A stretch of DNA of 64,000 nucleotides, from assembly GCF_001640805.2 (NCBI RefSeq), contig NC_066836.1, forward strand, positions 3,358,071 through 3,422,070. Direction: 5' to 3'. The position numbers were made by a program, and so were the translations under genes. Below are positions 1 through 12,746 of the stretch, in pieces. Origin of the DNA: Lates calcarifer. Taxonomy: Eukaryota > Chordata > Actinopteri > Centropomidae. The notes beneath the pieces were generated by a model. The model made no database searches, was not told where the DNA came from, and worked only from the letters and a program-made list of their open reading frames with translations. How positions within the stretch are numbered: position 1 is the stretch's first letter; each line of letters opens with the position of its first letter.

Positions 1-2049
1 GCACATACACTTTGTGGCCAGAGCCAGGCCAACACAAACACTGAGGTTCCTGACAGAAACTAACTGTCAGGGCGTCTTTCAAGCTCCTTTTCACTGTAAT
101 TGTATGATTTCTCTCCTAGTTTGGGTATGTGCATATCTTCGTCTTTTTCCTCTCTTCCACACTTTCCTGCCATTCTCTTTCACTATCCTTGTGTGCTTTC
201 CTTATTTTTAATCTTCCTTCTCCTTCCTGCCACTTCTCTAAATCTTCTCTTAATCTGATGTAAGCAACTTTGCACACTGGCAGCTCCAAATGGCAGTGAG
301 AAGAGAGAAATGTTTGGAATTTTTTATTTTCAGTCTCCACAAATTCTGTAATGTGATGCAAGTAAACTGCATACACCTCACTGATAAGATCCCTCAAATA
401 CTAATGGATGCAGGCAATAGAATGCAACTATAAATGGAATCTAAATAACTAAATACTCTGCAAACATGTTCTACACCTGTACACAAGAAATCAAAATGGT
501 GATGCTGATGCAGTTTGTGGACATCAGTAATCACTCAGACCCTCAACCCTGTGCATACACAGAAAGTATAAAACTGCCTCTGCTTCAGTCTCACTGTCTT
601 CCTGTATTTGCACTCTGGGTCTGTTTTGCTGTTTCCTCATCTTCCTCTCGCTCTTCCTCCCTTTTGTAACTGCTCCTCTCCTCCACCCTAATCTCTCTGC
701 AAGGGAGCCAAATTAGTTCATCGAAGAGTCCATGATGTTCAGAAGAGAAATCCCTTCATTTGATGGTTCAGTATGTGGTACGAGGGCACACAGCAGGATT
801 CTCCACAGTTGTGCATCTTGTGAACCGCCCAGGAGAGACAAACCAATCAGTCTGGAGCTGCAGGACCTAGTATGAAACCCACCCGATCAGCAAGGAACTG
901 TGGGGTTTGCCTGCTGGGACAATGGGGAGCTTTAAGGTGGGATGGAGGCTGGTTTTAAATGGATTTGGTCTTGCTGGGCCCATCATACCAGGCCTTGTGT
1001 TGGGTCTAAATGGGAATTCAGCTGCTGAATATACTGTGAGGTAATGTCTCCATGTTGAAATGAAAAAGGCTAAATGTGGGTTTTGACAGAAAGCACCAAA
1101 AGCAGATCTACAGTATCTTGAATCTTGCTATATCCCAGGGGAATACGGCTTAATTTAAATTTAGCCATAAATACTATGAGTATCAGTGTAAAGCTTGGTA
1201 GCATGACAAACCGGTTTGAGGAAATGAGAGCTCAGAATGATACGCCTTCAAAATGGTTTGGGGTAATTACATCGAATCAAATTATAGATGGGTCTAAAAC
1301 TGGTATCATATACTGTGTCACATTAAATACAACACAGTTCTTCTTTATAAATAACAGTTTATTCCCATCTTCCATTCTGACAAGTTTCTTTTCTGAGCAA
1401 CATAATACAACATTCTCCTTATTGTAGCTTCATCGTTTGCTTTCAGTCTAACCAAAGAGACGCGCTATAAATTGCACATATAGAAACACAACAGCAGGTG
1501 TGGAGGAACAAACACCTGTCTGTCTGCCTGGAAAGTCCTCTGCATCATGGCAGGTCCTCCTTCAGTGACAGATGGATATCAGGTGAACTCTAAAACACCC
1601 AGTTATTTATTAATCACCTTGTTCCAGGGCGATCAGTTATCCATTTAGCCCTGTGGTGAGATTACTTCCCTTAAAACCTGTAATTACAGTCGACTCACCT
1701 GTCCTGTACAAGACAGGTTTTAACGCTGTGGGATTTATTCTGCTGTGTACAGTAGGAGCTAGAAAACATTTTTCTTGCAAACTGTGCTATCTATGCCATG
1801 TTGAGTGAGACTTGTTACAATGGTGTTACTGTGCAACTTACTGATCTCGTATAAGTTTACCCTACAAAGAATTATTGCCTTAAAAATGCAACAAAACAAA
1901 CAGCATTTCATAGGTTTGGGAACAAAGACCACGTCTAAAACTCAACCTATTTCTGCACCAAAAGCACTGAGCACGCCTCATCCACCCCTCTCCCCTTTGA
2001 CTCAGTTTTTCCAAGACCTGCGTCAGACTCGCGGGAAAACGCTTGGCCT
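1..2049. other. Left flank, no gene recognised
   Basis: I see no recognisable coding exon here. Positions 130-250 are strongly pyrimidine-rich on the plus strand, so the minus strand reads as a long Glu/Lys/Arg-rich frame (116-397) that I regard as compositional. A perfect 8-base inverted repeat (CCTGACAG at 49-56, CTGTCAGG at 64-71, 7-base spacer) is the only small structure that stands out. If the CpG island to the right drives a leftward gene, this stretch would be its first intron or would hold its next exons. Confidence 0.4.
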
Positions 2050-2051
2050 AC

Positions 2052-2530
2052 CTCAAGTAAAGATCAGGAGCCACTTCTTAATGATCTGTTGACTGGATGA
2101 TCGGGAAATTCCTTTAGTTTCGGAATCCTCTTCATCTCCCAACGCCCGTCAGCAACCTCGGTTGAGTTCAGCAATCACGTTCCACGGCGCTCTCAGCTTT
2201 CGTCCTCTGACAAGTCAAACGTGATCGGGCCTTCGCCCTGTTGTGGCCCCAGGGGGGAATTCCGTCTTCGGCGTACAGCAGATGTCGCGCTTTCTGCTCG
2301 CCTCTCCCCGACCCGCGCGAAATCCAGGTGCTCGAACGGCGAAATCTCCGCGACCCGAATTGTCTTGTCTACACTCCGACAATCCCACAGCTCCAAACAT
2401 ATTCGAGTGGACAGTCGCTCGCTCGCCTGAGACACGCAGCCAGTCAGCGAAACATTCCGTTTCGTCGCATTGGCAATAAAACAAACTTTTCCAACTTTTC
2501 ACAGACTCGTGGCAAAACATGGCCCTCCAT
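2052..2530 (-). other. Candidate first exon of a leftward gene (unidentified)
   Basis: Inferred from context rather than homology. On the minus strand, sequence downstream of the promoter motifs runs to a good splice-donor match, exon end GAG followed by GTAGGC, with the GT at 2051-2050. The first minus-strand ATG after the ETS cluster is at 2520 (context GGGCCATGT) and opens 101 codons ending at 2215; a second overlapping frame ends at 2193 in an acidic tail, but it lacks an ATG start. Neither protein is recognisable and both stop well before the donor, so the exon could be 5' UTR with upstream ORFs, a non-coding RNA, or a short-protein exon. The high codon openness on both strands is partly a by-product of CpG-rich composition. 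The precise start site cannot be seen. Confidence 0.3.
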
Positions 2531-2640
2531 TTCCGGGCTTCCGGGTCACTTCCGGATTCCCAGCGGCGCACCCGCAGTAATGCCGATGACATCACGGCGC
2601 GTCCCTAGACCGAAGAAGCCCAGGCCGCAGTCCAATAGTC
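2190..2640 (-). promoter_or_regulatory. CpG-island promoter with ETS, CRE and CCAAT motifs
   Basis: This is the most CpG-dense segment in the window: I count roughly 45 CpG in about 440 bases, against a background where CpG is sparse. It holds three TTCCGG (ETS/GABPA-type) cores at 2531-2536, 2539-2544 and 2550-2555, a CRE-like TGACATCA at 2587-2594, and CCAAT at 2632-2636. Read on the minus strand the order is inverted CCAAT, then CRE, then ETS cores, then CpG-rich transcribed-looking sequence. This is the usual spacing for a TATA-less housekeeping promoter with a start near 2520-2550. Divergent transcription to the right is possible, but I see no good exon there. That this is a promoter follows from the composition and motifs; the direction is inference. 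Confidence 0.6.
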
Positions 2641-3244
2641 AAATTATCTCCTTTCCTAACCACTTTGTCTTGACCTCGATGGAAAACGTCCTGAGGTCAC
2701 GGAAAGACTTTTTTTTTTTTTAACCAATTTTATTTATAATATGTGGAAGACGTACAGTGACAAACTCGTGCTGTAGGCTACAATTCAATAAGTTTTACTG
2801 TGCAACACAATAATATAATAACACTGAAACAAATGCATAAGTTGAGACAGTTGAGCTATTAAAATAAGGCTAAAACTAACTAACTTAAATTCAGAAATGT
2901 ATGGTTTCCTGTTATAGATGCATTTACCTTCTAATACATTTGTTAAGTAGAGAAAATTATTTTTTTAAAGGGTGGAAGGGTTTTCAGAAGTTTTGGATCG
3001 TGTCACAAACGTCTACATGTTTGTGCATCTGCTGCTTTAAACACTGCAGCTGCAAGGAATTGCCCTGTGAATTATGGAACGTCATTCTCTGCTTTTGTAA
3101 AGGAAGGTCCAGTGTATCCTATGCTAAAGGAGATAAGATAGGAAGCACCAAAGCTCCTTTCTTGAACATTTAGAGAATTGGAGCAGCTCTTAGATGGCTG
3201 CCTCTGAGATACTTCCGGGTCATCTCACTCAGATAGGAACCTTC
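2641..3244. other. Flank right of the CpG island
   Basis: AT-rich non-coding sequence with a T-run at 2710-2722. Near the right end, 3192-3222 holds a YY1-like ATGGCTGCC followed by an ETS core in the 11-mer CTTCCGGGTCA (3212-3222), which also occurs in the CpG island at 2538-2548. No supported gene. Confidence 0.35.
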
Positions 3245-4235
3245 CTAAGCAAAGAGGATCATTGGACCACAGCCCAAGGTCTCCTTCATCAGCCCTAGCA
3301 CAGGCCCAGGTTGTATCAAAACTCGTTCAATCTCCCTCTGTTCCTATTTTACCTCAGGCTTTACAAACCACCCGGGCACATGCGTCCCTCCATTTCAACA
3401 CTCTTTCCTATACTTTTGTTTCCACCCTTCCCTTCTCTGCTCCTGCAACCACAGGAAGGGCACTTACTACTTTGCAGCACAGCTGACCTTCAGGTGCAAG
3501 AGCATCCCCAAAATATTCAGCTCTTAGGATTGTGTGCTGTAGACTAACAACTACAAATCTCCATATGTCAGCCATCTCCTAGATGACTTTCTCCCACATC
3601 ATACAGTCTTAACACTGACTTCCTCAACTATCTGTGCAATATACCCAGTCAAATTTTTTGGGGTCATGGACATTATCAACAAAGGACAGACACATCATCT
3701 GGATATAAAGCAAAATTCAGACAACTGGCACCAACCTCAGACCCTCTGTTGGCTCCAGTCCCATCGATTTCAGATTGAACATTGTTACTCCACAAACTCT
3801 CTCATAACTGGATGGAATTGTTCAGAACTTTCCATGCCATGCTTGGCCTTTCACTCCGTGTTCTGACCCTCTCCAGCTTCATCACATTCACCCATCCCAT
3901 CCTCATTATTAAATCTTCCACAATCCTGTATTAGAATTAACTTCTTCATTAAGCTGTCCACTGGGGCTCTGTATCCAGCATACAACCATGTCCAACATGT
4001 CCATCCGTTCTACTGAAACTCTCATCTTTCATCTCAATGCAGCAAAGCCAACCAGTCTGGTGTTCCTCAACCCATTTCTTTTGACTTGACCCATCCCTGA
4101 GTCCATACGAACCCATAGGTGACTACTCAAACCGAAGACTAGCTAGCCCAGCTTCTTCCAAGACCCTTTGTTTATCTCAGAGACAGGAAAAGTGGCAACA
4201 TGCCATCCTGACTGCATGACTGGCTCAAAATAATC
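3245..4235. other. C-rich, G-poor block of unknown origin
   Basis: For nearly 1 kb the plus strand is visibly C-rich and G-poor, unlike the balanced sequence on both sides. Short open frames (for example 3262-3486) occur but none resembles a known protein. Such strand asymmetry is often left by decayed retroelements, yet I recognise no diagnostic motif, terminal repeat or tail. It could also be ordinary pyrimidine-rich intergenic DNA. Confidence 0.3.
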
Positions 4236-4339
4236 TGGCATGTGTGTTCATGGTAAAAAAAGGACCACATCCAGTGTGGATCATTTGTGTGGTTTTAGTT
4301 TTAGTTTTACTGACTTATTAACATACTGCAGCATTCAAT

Positions 4340-4832
4340 CTGGACCTCAAAAGCTGAACAGAGAGAGAGATGTATAACAGTTTAAGAGTTTTATTGGAAG
4401 CCACAGTCTTTATTCTGATGAGGGAAGTAGAAGGCATGGAGGAGGGTAACAGTGGAGCTCTGGCTGGGACAGTCTGAAAGATAGGCTGAAAGCTGGACGT
4501 GGCAAACAACAGAGGCAACTGGTGGTCGGGATCTGAAGCACAGTAGACGTGGTGTATACAAGAGCAAAAACTGAGAGCTTGGCCATAGTGTTACCACTAG
4601 AGTTGACTGAGCAAACTGACAAAGAGTGGAGGCCTGAGCTGGGGTTTAAATGCTGCAGCAGGTTGAGGTGTTGATGAGATGCAGGTGTGCAAGACAATTG
4701 GCGGGAGCAGGAACCAGGAAGCCACACCCAGAAGGACACACACACACACACAGAAAACAAACAAGGAAAAACAGTACACATAAGAGAGGGAAAAACTGAG
4801 GGAAATAAAAAAGGGACAGTCTAACCATAACA
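4340..4832 (-). mobile_element. Retroelement terminus, LTR-like (copy A)
   Basis: Read on the minus strand, the block begins TGTTATGGTTAG, carries a short (TG)n tract (about 4735-4751), then a GGTGTGGCTTCC box, a CACACCTGC box and the anchor TCCACTCTTTGTCAG (4617-4631), and finishes with AATAAAG (4408-4414) and AATAAAA (about 4388-4394) polyadenylation-type signals. The same order occurs in plus orientation at 48.5-48.97 kb. The TG start and the polyadenylation signals suit a solo LTR or terminal fragment of a teleost LTR retrotransposon, but a non-LTR or SINE-like origin cannot be excluded. I see no primer-binding site, no internal coding region, and no firm 3' boundary or target duplication. 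Confidence 0.4.
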
Positions 4833-7800
4833 TGCACTTGTAGAGCACCTACTTAGTAATGTAGTGTTACAGTATGTTGCCCATCATTTGAAGGAAATTT
4901 GCTTAGACAGTTTATGTGTCAATCAGAGTGACAGAACTTACTCATCATTATTAGTAATTGTGTGGAAGCTCACAACACTCTGCAAGTTCACACATGACAA
5001 ATACACACAGAATCCCTCATCCTTACATTTGTTGCCTTTGGGCCTTACACGTTGCGTGTTAACTGTCCAGCTGACAGTCGTGCATGAGACATAGACACAA
5101 AGTGGGGACGGAGACAGGCCAGGCCCAACAGAATTGGTCCCTGGCGCCACCACACTCACAGAGATGGATCCCTGTGTCACGCTCCATTTGCTGAAAGAGG
5201 GATATGATTTGGCAGCCTCTCAGGACAGCAAGAGGACCATTGGCACTGGACTCCAGGCTTGCTAACCACAACTCTGCCAGTGCTGGGTCCAGGCCTTCAT
5301 TCAGTTAGTTATTACCCTGGCACCGCTGTCGCTATGCCAACTGGCCATGAGACATATTAGGTCTCCTGAAAAAACTGTTTATGTAGATGGCAAGGCATGA
5401 TAAAACGCTGCACTTATCTGGTTATATAACTCTTTTGGCATGTCAACACAGTATGACAATCAAACCTCCCAAATGATCCACACTCAGAAATATGTAGCAG
5501 AGTGAATTTGGATGCATTTTAAAATCTGCACAGCACAATCTACTATACATGCTGTTTTCTGTTCACACTGTGGTTTACTGAGTTAGAAACCTTGCAGTGA
5601 ACATCTATGTTTACAGTAATCAATGTAGAAATCCTGTCTCTGACCTGCTGATTTGACTGGATGAAAGAGAACATTTATTTCAACTTAGACTGTTAAACAC
5701 ACTCCTTCAAAAATGCAACACCCAAAACTCTTCACTTCATTTCAAACAAATGGATCAGACTACACTATTACCACACAAATGTAACCTCTTTCTCTGTGAA
5801 GTTGTTTATCCCAGTAGTATTTAGTGTCCAGTGTCCCTACACTTTATTTGTCTTCATTTCAGTCATCACTGGGAATAAATATGGTTGCAAAGTTAGTTAG
5901 TTGCTGTATTCCTTCTATTTCTTCTCATTGCTAGGTTCAACAGATCACAGTAAATTTTGTCACTAAGAAATAAATGAGACAAATTACAGTCACTCAGAAT
6001 TTGATTAACTTGTTGCAAACATGGTGATTGCAATACAGAGCTGACGTCATGTTAGATTCCCAAAGATCAGGCTGTAAATTCTGACCATTTGGTCATTATT
6101 AGTAGAGGCAGAAGTCATGTTTCAGTGAAAAGTTCAAACCTCCAAACTGTGTATTTGGCCCCTGAAGTTGGCATCACGGCATGAAAAGCTTTTACTTATT
6201 TTCACCATGCTCTTCTGCTTCTGCCACAGCTGTTTGCTTTAAACCCCTCTGCAGAAAGTGTTGCTCTAAGTGTGCTGTTCCACTGTGCAGGACTCTTGAT
6301 GGTTGGTTGAGTTAACAAATGCGTCTTTGGATGGCAGGAGACACTTCAGATAAACCTGGCCTTGGTGTAGTTCCTGTGCCCTCAGAAGTTGCTTGAGGTA
6401 CACAGGAAGTAGCCTGGTTTATGTCCTTCTCAATGAGTACCTAGTTTAGGAATGGCAACATGGAGGACGTGCTAGGTTGTGTTTACATACCCAGGTGACA
6501 AATGGGTCAGAGAAGGTACAGAGGAGGGTTAGAAAGATGGAGAGGGAATAATGAGTCATGCTTTGCCAGTGACTGTATGCCAGGTTAAGTTTCAAGAAGC
6601 CAAAGAACAGATGCAAAAGATATTGAGACCTGAATATGTGGATAATTTCAATAATTGACTACAACAACCTAGCCGTGAATATTGTTTGCATTGAGTAGTC
6701 CATCACAGTGAGGTTGAAACTATACATCACTGTGCAAGTTAATATTATATGATTTGTTGTTAAGGAACCAAATCTTGCTTGGTATTCTTCTTTGATAATT
6801 ACTCTGAATTACTGGTAACTTACAAACATATTCTCTTCTGATTTCTGTGTTAGACAATAAATGACACTGTGTTGTCTTGTGTATCTACTGTGTCTCTGTT
6901 GTTTGGAGCCAATAGAGCTGTGACCTTAAGATTAGACAGAGACCTTTGCCATACTCAGATAGTTTTCAGTGCTTTCAGACATAAAGCAGAAACGTTAACA
7001 CAACATTGTGTTGAATGGGAAATCCACCCCAAATCATGTTTTTATTTTATTTCCAGTGGTGCTAAAGGTTAGCCTTAACCTGCTGTTGTTTTGTGGAGAT
7101 CTCCTGTCAGTCATTGTGGTTGGTCCTGTTATAGCTTCTTACTTTAGTTTGAGGAGGTAGTATTTTTTTTATGGGTGTTAGGAGTTCCAGTCTCTTATTC
7201 TCAATTTTATTTTGCCTAATTATTTAGATATATATCTTTAAAACAATCATTTGGCAAATGAGGAAATTTTACTTAATGAAAAATACAAAAAAAAAGTCAT
7301 ATGTCATAGACAGTTGCAACTAAGACCTAGCCATCTGCTTTCACATCATTTGACAGTGAAAGCTCTGCTCTTTGAGGGAGCTCTCAAAGAATCTAAGCAG
7401 CAATCAAAAGGAAAGTAGGGCTAAAACTAACAGTCAGATCCATCTTCAAGTCCAAAAAGGATTTAGATATACAAGGACGTGTCCATTACAAGCCATCAGG
7501 TTCTGCTGCTCACTCAAATTCCAAACACACTGCTCTTTACTGCTGCTGGAAACGTTTCTCCTCTTTGAAGTTTTTCTGTGGAATACTGTAGTTGAGCAGC
7601 TAACCTTCTACATACCCCAAGTCACCACTGTGTTGTATTATTTTTGACTGAAACTGGTGAAACAGTCATTTATTTTGGCGAAATCCAACATGACAGCACA
7701 AACAGTGTCATCCAACTGCTTCCGTGCAGCTGAATCTACAGTGCTGACAGTTATGCATTTACTGGTAATCAAATCACTCCATACGAATCAATGAAGCAGG
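4833..7800. other. Intergenic/intronic stretch, little to see
   Basis: AT-leaning non-coding sequence without a supported gene. The only compositional change is a GC-richer patch at about 5100-5340 with short frames on both strands, none recognisable. Confidence 0.4.
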
Positions 7801-8340
7801 GAGAAGGTCAAAGGGGAATTCTTCTGCCACATAGCTGGCCACACAAGCAGCATTGCTGAACTACAACACACACACAAGCACAAACGCCCTCATGTGCAAA
7901 AGAGTGACGTTCAGTCATGTCTTGACACAGACATGTACATGCACACTCAGAAACACACAGAGGGTAACTGAGCAATAAATATCTACACACACGCATCTCT
8001 TGAGCAGCAGCAACAGCTGCTCAAGGATGTGGTGTGTGTATGTGTGTCCACAGTGCTCTCCACATTTCTCCCGTTTCCCAATATTAGTGCTGAGCGGGAA
8101 GTCCATCTGTTAATAATGCACTCAGCAAATGAGCGATAGCCACCGCTCGACATCCAATACGCAGGAAATGTGAACAGCTGCTGTATGCTGAAGAGGTGCT
8201 TTCACCACGCAGACGTGTTGGGGGGCTGCTCCTTCCTCTCAGCCTGTTCTCGTAATATTAGGCCGTCTGTTGCTGTGGCCGGACACACACTGAGGGACAC
8301 ATGCAGGAATCCAGGCGCATGCTGACATATGGAACATGCA
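7801..8340. other. CA-rich patches and a CpG-richer segment
   Basis: Short CA runs (about 7865-7877 and 7980-7993) are followed by a segment at about 8090-8290 with more CpG than its surroundings. It has no gene-like frame. It may be a small regulatory element, but there is no specific motif evidence. Confidence 0.25.
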
Positions 8341-9199
8341 AAAACTAGCATGTACAGATTAAAAGATCAAATTCTCTCCATATTTTTACCTTAGTGGTCA
8401 AAGAGCAAATATTTTCCATAACTTTACCATCATGGTATCAAGAAAAAAAATCAACTTTTTTTTTCATCTGAAACTTTGAGGTGCTGATCTTCACTCCAAC
8501 TGCATTACGCTTAGTGCTCCAGTGCACATCTGAGGTTACAGTCAAAAGATGCCAAAAGGATATCATCATTACAAATAACAGAGATGCCAACACACTCTGA
8601 AAGACCATGAATATATGTTAGTTAATATAGGCCCATGAGAGAAATCCTTGTTGCTTAGGTCAGCAGAGTAGAATAAATCTGTAGTAGATGAGATTTTGGT
8701 GTAAACATCCACCCTGTCTTCTTAATGTTCCATCTTTAACACATGCACAAAACAGTGGCTTTCAGCTGGTCTGACTTCCTTCTCCACAAAATGACTGCTA
8801 CACCACTTGGATACTCATAGTGCACTGCATGTCGCCATAATTGTCTGTCAATGTCACTGTCAGTATCAGTGTAAGCGCAGAAGTACAGAAGAATGCAAAA
8901 TGAAACAGTGTTAGTTTTGGCAGTAAGCTATTGATACTGTATTTTGGCCCACCTCCAGAGAGATAGCTAGCTTCCTCCCAATTCTTCCTCAAAAGGAAAC
9001 AATAACAAAATATGACTTCTCCTAAACAGCAGCAGCATGTACCCCATCCTGGTACCTGACTGATCAACATTACACATTTTTTTCCTTTAGTGTCCTTTGC
9101 TAATTAAGCATCACAGACTGGCCAGGTTGGTAAACATCAGTGGGTTATGTTCAGTTTACTTACACCATATGGCAGGATTTCCCAAACCTCCTTACAAAC
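8341..9199. other. No recognisable feature
   Basis: AT-rich sequence with an A-run and a T-run near 8443-8463. No coding, RNA or repeat signature recognised. Confidence 0.4.
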
Positions 9200-9266
9200 A
9201 TACAAACACACACCCACTCCAAAGTGAAAGGGCAGCATAAATTCTTCATCTGATCTCATACCTACA

Positions 9267-9297
<31 letters not shown>

Positions 9298-10330
9298 TCC
9301 ACATTTAAAGTGAATTAACTTGCCTCTTACACTGTCAACTCACAGGAAAACCTACAGCTGCCTTTTTTCTGATGAATAACCCCACTTACGCCTTTCCAGA
9401 GCAGTGTGTGTACTCACTCTAACCCATGCTAAATACTCCTGAGTGTTTGGACCCTCACATGTAAAACTCTTCACCGTCCTCTCCTCCATCCTGCTTCTCC
9501 TGCAGCGAAGAGATTGATGGTTGTTTGGTTTGTGGTCACACATCAGCAGGATCTGTCAGCACTGTGGATGATAAACTAATCTCTTCATCCTCCTCTCTGG
9601 GTTTCCCCTCCAGTTGTGTGTGGATGTGTGCACTCGTGCATGGGCTGTATCTAAGCATGTTTAAGTGTCATGCGATGGCATGTTGTGTCTGTATGTTTCT
9701 GTGAGCATGTCCTGTCTTCCTGCATGTTTTGCAGTTATCTTAATCTTGATGTGTGCATCTGAGGATGTGTGTATGTGCTTCTCAGCCACCTCACACCACT
9801 CAAGCCATTAACTCCCACCAACCTGACAACCCCGTTAGTAACCCTGTCATAGAGTGAACGAGCCAGAAGGCATGTAATGTTTGTGGTGAACCTCAGGAAG
9901 GAAATGATACTGGAGTTGGACTTGTTGATAGAACACTTGTCTTCATTAGGTCTCATAAGATCTGACTGTGTGTGTGTGTCCAGTGTTTCCTGTATGTGTG
10001 AATGCTGTTCTTGTGTACAAGGCTTTCCTCTGCATGTTTGTGCGTCTGTGTAAATATATATCTGTCGTTGTGTAGGTATTTGCGGTTTAGTGTTTCCTGC
10101 ATGTGTGAATATGCGTGTTGTGTTTCTTCACGTGTATACACAACTCTGTATGAGTGTGTGTGTGTTAGCATATGTTAGCCTCTAATTCCCAAGCTGATCC
10201 CCTTAGCTTCCTGAATCAAACAACCCACTGGATTCCGCACATAAATCTGCTGGGTGCGTTAAAGTGAACCTAAATAAAATGGCTGGTTCTCGGGTGGAAG
10301 AGGGGATTCGTTGGCGTCAAGAGATGTGGA
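9200..10330. repeat. CA/TG-rich low-complexity region
   Basis: It contains an interrupted (CA)n tract at about 9262-9297 and then a scattered TG-rich zone at about 9600-10165 with many short GTGTGT runs. Short frames rich in His/Thr or Cys/Val come from the repeats. No gene supported. Confidence 0.6.
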
Positions 10331-12353
10331 GGTCGCACACAGGAAGAGGAAAACAGACAGGAAGAGGTGGGGGGGTGGGGAGGGTGACATACAGTATAGG
10401 GATGCATTCATCCACTCCCTGACTCATGGAATTTTCAGCACAGGGGAATTTAGCAAAATGGAGCTTTAGATGGAGTGTGTGTGTCCTGTGTGTGTCAGTA
10501 ATCAGTATGTTTCTACAACGAGACAAATTCCTTTGTTAATATACATACCCAAACTAGTTTTACAATAGGGTCATTTAAGTTAAAGTACTGCAGTACTGAT
10601 GACTGCAGGCAACTGTTAGAGACAGGAGGAAGCATTTTATACAAGATTTACCAGAAATGGCAAAGTGTGATCATTCTGTAAACCTAACCACATAGTGTTT
10701 CTGCCTAAACCTAACCAAACCTTTACTGTACATTGTTCACAGCAGGGCTGCTAAATGAGGAAACACTCCCATGAATCTTAACACAGGGTAAGGACATCTA
10801 TATACATCTATATACATCTATTACCTACAGTAACAACAATATGACATAAAAAAGGCCCAAAGCTTAATCCCATCACTGTCAACTCGTCTCCATTCTCAGT
10901 GCACCATCTGATCTAGGTTTCAAGTCAAACTATAGCACGCAAAGCACCATACACCACATAAAAACAGATATAGTGCCCGAACAGTAGCCGGCTTGTCTTC
11001 CTCTGTGTTTACATGCTGGCTTCCTGTGTCCCAGTTAATCAGTGGGATCTGGGTGTCTGCCTGGCGCAATGCTGGAAAGAAGGAATAGACTAAACTCCTG
11101 GAGGAGTGAGCCTCTGTGTTATTCATAATCACAGTCGTGCAATAACAAACTACCATCCTAAATTATACAAAGGACCAGACTAGCTGCTCATTATCTGGCA
11201 TACAGTGAGAGGCGACATTACTGCATGCAGGAAAAATGTCTCTACTCTCGGGTTTCATTCGCATTTCTCACAAACACTGACGTTTCAGTAACAGTGACAA
11301 AGTTTCCCAAACTATTGTTTTTTTCTTTTATCCAACTTTTACACAGGTCACATGTTATACAGGCAATCATCTGCCTGTCTTCTCACACCAGCACCTCCAA
11401 ATGCCATATATTTTGAGATAATCTCCTGAATCTCAGTGACTATTCCCTATCTCAATTTAGTTTTCACCAGTGTCCAGTTGTTTCCTTGTTCCCTGATTTA
11501 TCAAGCAGATTGAAAAATAATGGCTCCCACTGATGTCAGCTTTGGGAAGAGCTGAGATTTGTCTTGCAGATTCCACAGCTGATTATTTAGCAAGGAGGAG
11601 GTCAGGGCGTGTGTCTGCTTGCCTGCCTTCACTAAACTGTGTGGCATTTTTTTGTTTGCTTTTGTCTCTTCCTTGTGTACGACTGTGCATATCTCGATAA
11701 GGATCTCCTATCATTCCACTCTTTGTTTATTTGAGATGAAGGCTTCCTGTGTTTGTGGGGGGCATTGGGTTCTTTTCTATATAGAGATGTGGTGCCTTCC
11801 AGAGCTGACCTGCAAGTCATCTTATTTCCTTGCTGAACTGACAGAATGGGACTAACAGGGTTGTTGTTGTGGCCAGTGTAAATTAGAGACAACAATAGGA
11901 CAGATGCAGTAAAAAGACCCTAGTCATGTTTTTGTGTCATAACTGAGAACACTTTCCATCTAAAGATTTTCTCAAAATAATACAATATTTACTTTTTAAT
12001 TATATAAATTTGCAAAGATTTACCAAGTACTCTCTGTACCTTTTTTAATGATATTGCATTTACTGTGCAATATATATTACATGTTCAAACCGCTTTGATT
12101 TAAATCCAAGTCTGACAGTTGCCTCTCCTTGCCGTTCTGCATACTAAATTAGTTATCAGCATACTTGGACACATTCCATATATGTGGTTGTCAGCTTGTA
12201 TGAATGTATATTTATGATTAACACTGACACTGATATTGGGCATCTGGTAGCCATCTATAGGAATGAATTGGAACATAATAATTTCATGACTAAATGCAAC
12301 ATTTTGTCATGAATTTCACTCAGATGAAATAAAACACTCACATACAATGCTTG
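10331..12353. other. Mostly featureless; one short decamer repeat
   Basis: A G-run patch (about 10366-10384) lies near the left end. A decamer (ACATCTATAT) repeats 2.8 times at 10794-10821. The remainder, including the AT-rich part at 11940-12240, shows no supported gene or known mobile element. Confidence 0.4.

Positions 12354-12397
<44 letters not shown>
12354..12397. repeat. Compound (CT)n(CA)n microsatellite
   Basis: About nine CT units pass directly into about thirteen CA units. On the minus strand this creates a spurious frame rich in Cys/Val then Arg/Glu. Confidence 0.9.
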
Positions 12398-12539
12398 TAA
12401 AGACCTCTTTAACAACCCAACATGGAGTGCCACATACCTGAGCTGAAAGTAAAATAGATGTGAGCGTCAACCAGGGAGGTTTTAACTCTGAGAGTTCCCC
12501 TAATGGATGTCACCGTCAGGTCAAAAACATGTTGGTTTA

Positions 12540-12746
12540 GAGAATTTGGAGTGTGTGTGAGTGTGTGTGAGTCTGTATGTCTTTGTGTGTGGGTGCATGT
12601 GTGTATGTGGTGGGGATTTCTGGTCTTTAGCTGCCCTCTCGTCCCGCTCCACTGCTTCTTTGTCTGTTGCTGCCTGAGAGGGAAGCAGCAATGGAGGGAA
12701 AACTGACAGAAGTGGATATGGTGGTGGTGGTGGTGGTGGTGGTGGT
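12540..12746. repeat. TG-rich tract and (TGG)9
   Basis: A degenerate TG-rich stretch (12549-12610) is followed by a clean TGG triplet array at 12719-12745. Both are simple repeats in non-coding sequence. Confidence 0.85.

Noticed and set aside
116..397. 93-codon minus frame rich in Glu/Lys/Arg
   Set aside because: It begins at TTG, lies opposite a C/T-rich strand that produces charged codons by composition, and matches no family I know.
2241..2723. 160-codon plus frame across the CpG island
   Set aside because: CpG-rich DNA is stop-poor on both strands. It ends in a poly-Phe tail from the T-run and has no recognisable domain; promoter motif order favours the minus strand.
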